A stretch of 64,000 nt of DNA from Bacteriovorax stolpii. Its GTDB lineage: Bacteria > Bdellovibrionota > Bacteriovoracia > Bacteriovoracales > Bacteriovoracaceae. A program made the position numbers and the translations under genes. The stretch lies in NCBI GenBank assembly GCA_945883845.1, contig CAMCYI010000011.1:62001-126000 (forward strand), written 5' to 3'. Below the pieces are notes generated by a model, which saw nothing but the letters and a program-made list of their open reading frames with translations, searched no databases and was not told the DNA's origin. Below are positions 62,433 through 64,000 of this stretch, one piece after another (positions within the stretch are counted from its first letter, which is position 1; every line of letters begins with the position of its first letter).

Positions 62433-64000
62433 ATGATTAGCCAAAAACTAGAACAGATCCTGAATAAGGCCATCAAACGCGCCAACGAAAAACGCCACGA
62501 ATTCCTTACGCTTGAAAACGTCCTTCTTGCCATGCTGGAAGATGAGACAGTCAATGAGGTGTTGCTCGATTGTGGTGCGAATCTCGCAGAACTTAAAATT
62601 GACCTCGCCGGGTTTATTAATGAGAACTCAAATTTCTCATTATTAACTGAAGAGGAGATTACTGATCTCAATCGCAAACAGTTCGGCAACGAACAGCTTC
62701 GCGAGATCGCCAAAGAAAACGGGATTTTCTACCAGCCTGAAATTTCGCTGAGTCTTCAGCGAGTGATTCAGAGAGCTGCGATTCATATCCAGTCTTCCGG
62801 TAAGAAGTCTATTCACGCCATCAACATCCTCGTTGCAATGTTCAGTGAGAAAGAATCTCACGCGACTTACTTTTTGGAAAAACAAGGTGTGAACCGGATT
62901 AATGTGGTGGAAAAGATTGCCCATACTTCTGATCGCTCTGTTAACGGCTCAAGCGCTGAAGAGTCGACCGTTGAAACTGGTGGCGACACATTCAAGAAAG
63001 AAGAAAAATACGAGAAGGCCCTTAAAGAGTTTACGACCAACCTCAATCAATCGGCCCGGGATGGGAAGATTGATCCGATCATCGGCCGTGAAGATGAGAT
63101 TCAGCGGATCATTCAGATCCTTTGCCGTCGCCGCAAAAATAACCCCATCCTGGTCGGGGATGCTGGTGTTGGTAAGACTGCGATCGCTGAAGGCCTGGCG
63201 AAGGCCATCGTGGAACATAAAGTTCCAAGTCTTCTTGCCAAGACCACTGTTTATAGTCTTGATATGGCCTCACTACTTGCGGGTACGAAGTTCCGCGGCG
63301 ATTTTGAAGAGCGCCTGAAAATGGTTCTCGAGGCCCTCGAGAAACAAAATGAGAAGGAAGGCTCGATTCTTTTTATTGATGAGATCCATACCATCATCGG
63401 CGCCGGTGCCACATCCGGCGGAAGTCTTGATGCTTCCAATCTTCTCAAGCCGGCCCTCTCAAAAGGGAGCATCCGTTGCATGGGGTCCACGACTTTTGAT
63501 GAATACCGTAAATATTTTGAGAAAGACCAGGCCCTGAACCGCCGTTTCCAGAAAGTTGATGTGCTCGAACCATCTGTTGAAGATGCGGTCCATATTCTCG
63601 TTGGCCTCAAATCCAAGTTTGAAGATCACCACAATGTGAAGTACCCGGATGCGATTATTCGTGCAGCCGTTGAGCTTTCCCACAAGCACGTTTCAGACCG
63701 CAAGCTTCCCGATAAGGCCATCGATGTGATCGATGAGGTCGGTTCATACCTCCGGTTGAAGCCCGATCAGGTCGCGGATGTGGAAGTGACCCTGGCCGAT
63801 ATCGAACATATCGTGTCCAAGATCGCGCGGATCCCGCAAAAATCGATTTCGATGAACGAGAAAGAGAAACTTCGGTATCTGGACCGTGATCTGAAGATGA
63901 TGATCTATGGTCAGAATGATGCCATTGATAAAGTCGCAAACGCGATCATCCTTTCCAGATCTGGCCTCGGTCATCAGGACAAACCGATCGCTAGTTTCCT
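62433..64000 (+). CDS. clpA: ATP-dependent Clp protease ATPase subunit ClpA (3' end cut)
   Basis: The frame opens at ATG 62433 after GAGGGA and is still open at the window edge (522 codons seen). The N-terminal Clp-N repeat domain ([36 protein letters not shown]) binds ClpS. AAA+ module D1 has Walker A GDAGVGKT (242-249), Walker [11 protein letters not shown] (D316, E317) and the pore-loop region [16 protein letters not shown]. The second ATPase domain begins near [16 protein letters not shown]. The adjacent clpS confirms ClpA and not ClpB. Confidence 0.96.
   Translation, partial: MISQKLEQILNKAIKRANEKRHEFLTLENVLLAMLEDETVNEVLLDCGANLAELKIDLAGFINENSNFSLLTEEEITDLNRKQFGNEQLREIAKENGIFYQPEISLSLQRVIQRAAIHIQSSGKKSIHAINILVAMFSEKESHATYFLEKQGVNRINVVEKIAHTSDRSVNGSSAEESTVETGGDTFKKEEKYEKALKEFTTNLNQSARDGKIDPIIGREDEIQRIIQILCRRRKNNPILVGDAGVGKTAIAEGLAKAIVEHKVPSLLAKTTVYSLDMASLLAGTKFRGDFEERLKMVLEALEKQNEKEGSILFIDEIHTIIGAGATSGGSLDASNLLKPALSKGSIRCMGSTTFDEYRKYFEKDQALNRRFQKVDVLEPSVEDAVHILVGLKSKFEDHHNVKYPDAIIRAAVELSHKHVSDRKLPDKAIDVIDEVGSYLRLKPDQVADVEVTLADIEHIVSKIARIPQKSISMNEKEKLRYLDRDLKMMIYGQNDAIDKVANAIILSRSGLGHQDKPIASF

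Overview
The window looks like a chromosomal segment of a Gram-negative bacterium of the Bdellovibrionota (Bdellovibrio/Bacteriovorax type predators). This is an inference from gene content: a complete LPS and outer-membrane assembly set, a flagellar export and C-ring operon, many secreted glycine-rich, Cys-rich and lipoprotein products without familiar names, and several peptidoglycan-active enzymes. Base composition is moderate and similar across the window. I see no insertion sequence, prophage block, CRISPR array, rRNA or tRNA. The only phage-flavoured gene is a lone Rha-like gene near 54.2 kb.

Layout. 1-9.1 kb: a truncated membrane-anchored protein, a large secreted glycine-rich repeat protein, two small zinc-ribbon proteins, uvrC, a uracil-DNA-glycosylase-like protein, a SpoIID/LytB protein with an N-acetylmuramoyl-L-alanine amidase, and a lipoprotein. 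9.3-11.1 kb: a four-helix membrane protein and a DsbA-like lipoprotein. 11.5-23.2 kb: a flagellar operon in the order fliL-fliM-fliN-fliO-fliP-fliQ-fliR-flhB-flhA-flhF-flhG-fliA, preceded by a clear sigma-70-type promoter and closed by a terminator. 23.3-31.5 kb: a PAS/coiled-coil membrane protein, an RluA-type pseudouridine synthase, a secreted protein, coaE and mazG (minus strand), ybeY, and a secreted subtilisin-like protease (minus). 31.6-38.2 kb: an outer-membrane barrel followed by two large paralogous EF-hand-like lipoproteins. This is the least familiar block and my best candidate for an undescribed system.

38.2-53.5 kb: a tightly packed run of prfB (with an intact programmed +1 frameshift), lysS, lolC/E-type permease, lolD, bamA, skp, lpxD, fabZ, lpxA, a Gfo/Idh/MocA oxidoreductase, lpxB, lpxK, a DUF3108 lipoprotein and a glycosyltransferase. 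Together these make lipid A, sort lipoproteins and assemble outer-membrane proteins. 53.6-64 kb: a small secreted protein that appears to begin with ACG, the Rha-like gene with a perfect 34-bp palindrome, rpsA, a small barrel, two DUF3015 paralogues, a DUF4105/Lnb-domain protein, a secreted protein, a stand-alone RlmK-type methyltransferase, clpS and the start of clpA.

Most striking observations: FlhF has lost the GTPase signature motifs although its partner FlhG keeps both its ATPase motif and part of its activator motif; FliO carries an N-terminal AMIN-like periplasmic domain; the lipoprotein pair sits next to a barrel and a divergent protease; and the Rha-like gene contains a long perfect palindrome. 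Several starts were moved from the longest open frame on the basis of ribosome-binding sites and signal peptides. Functions are assigned by reading motifs only; no database search was run.
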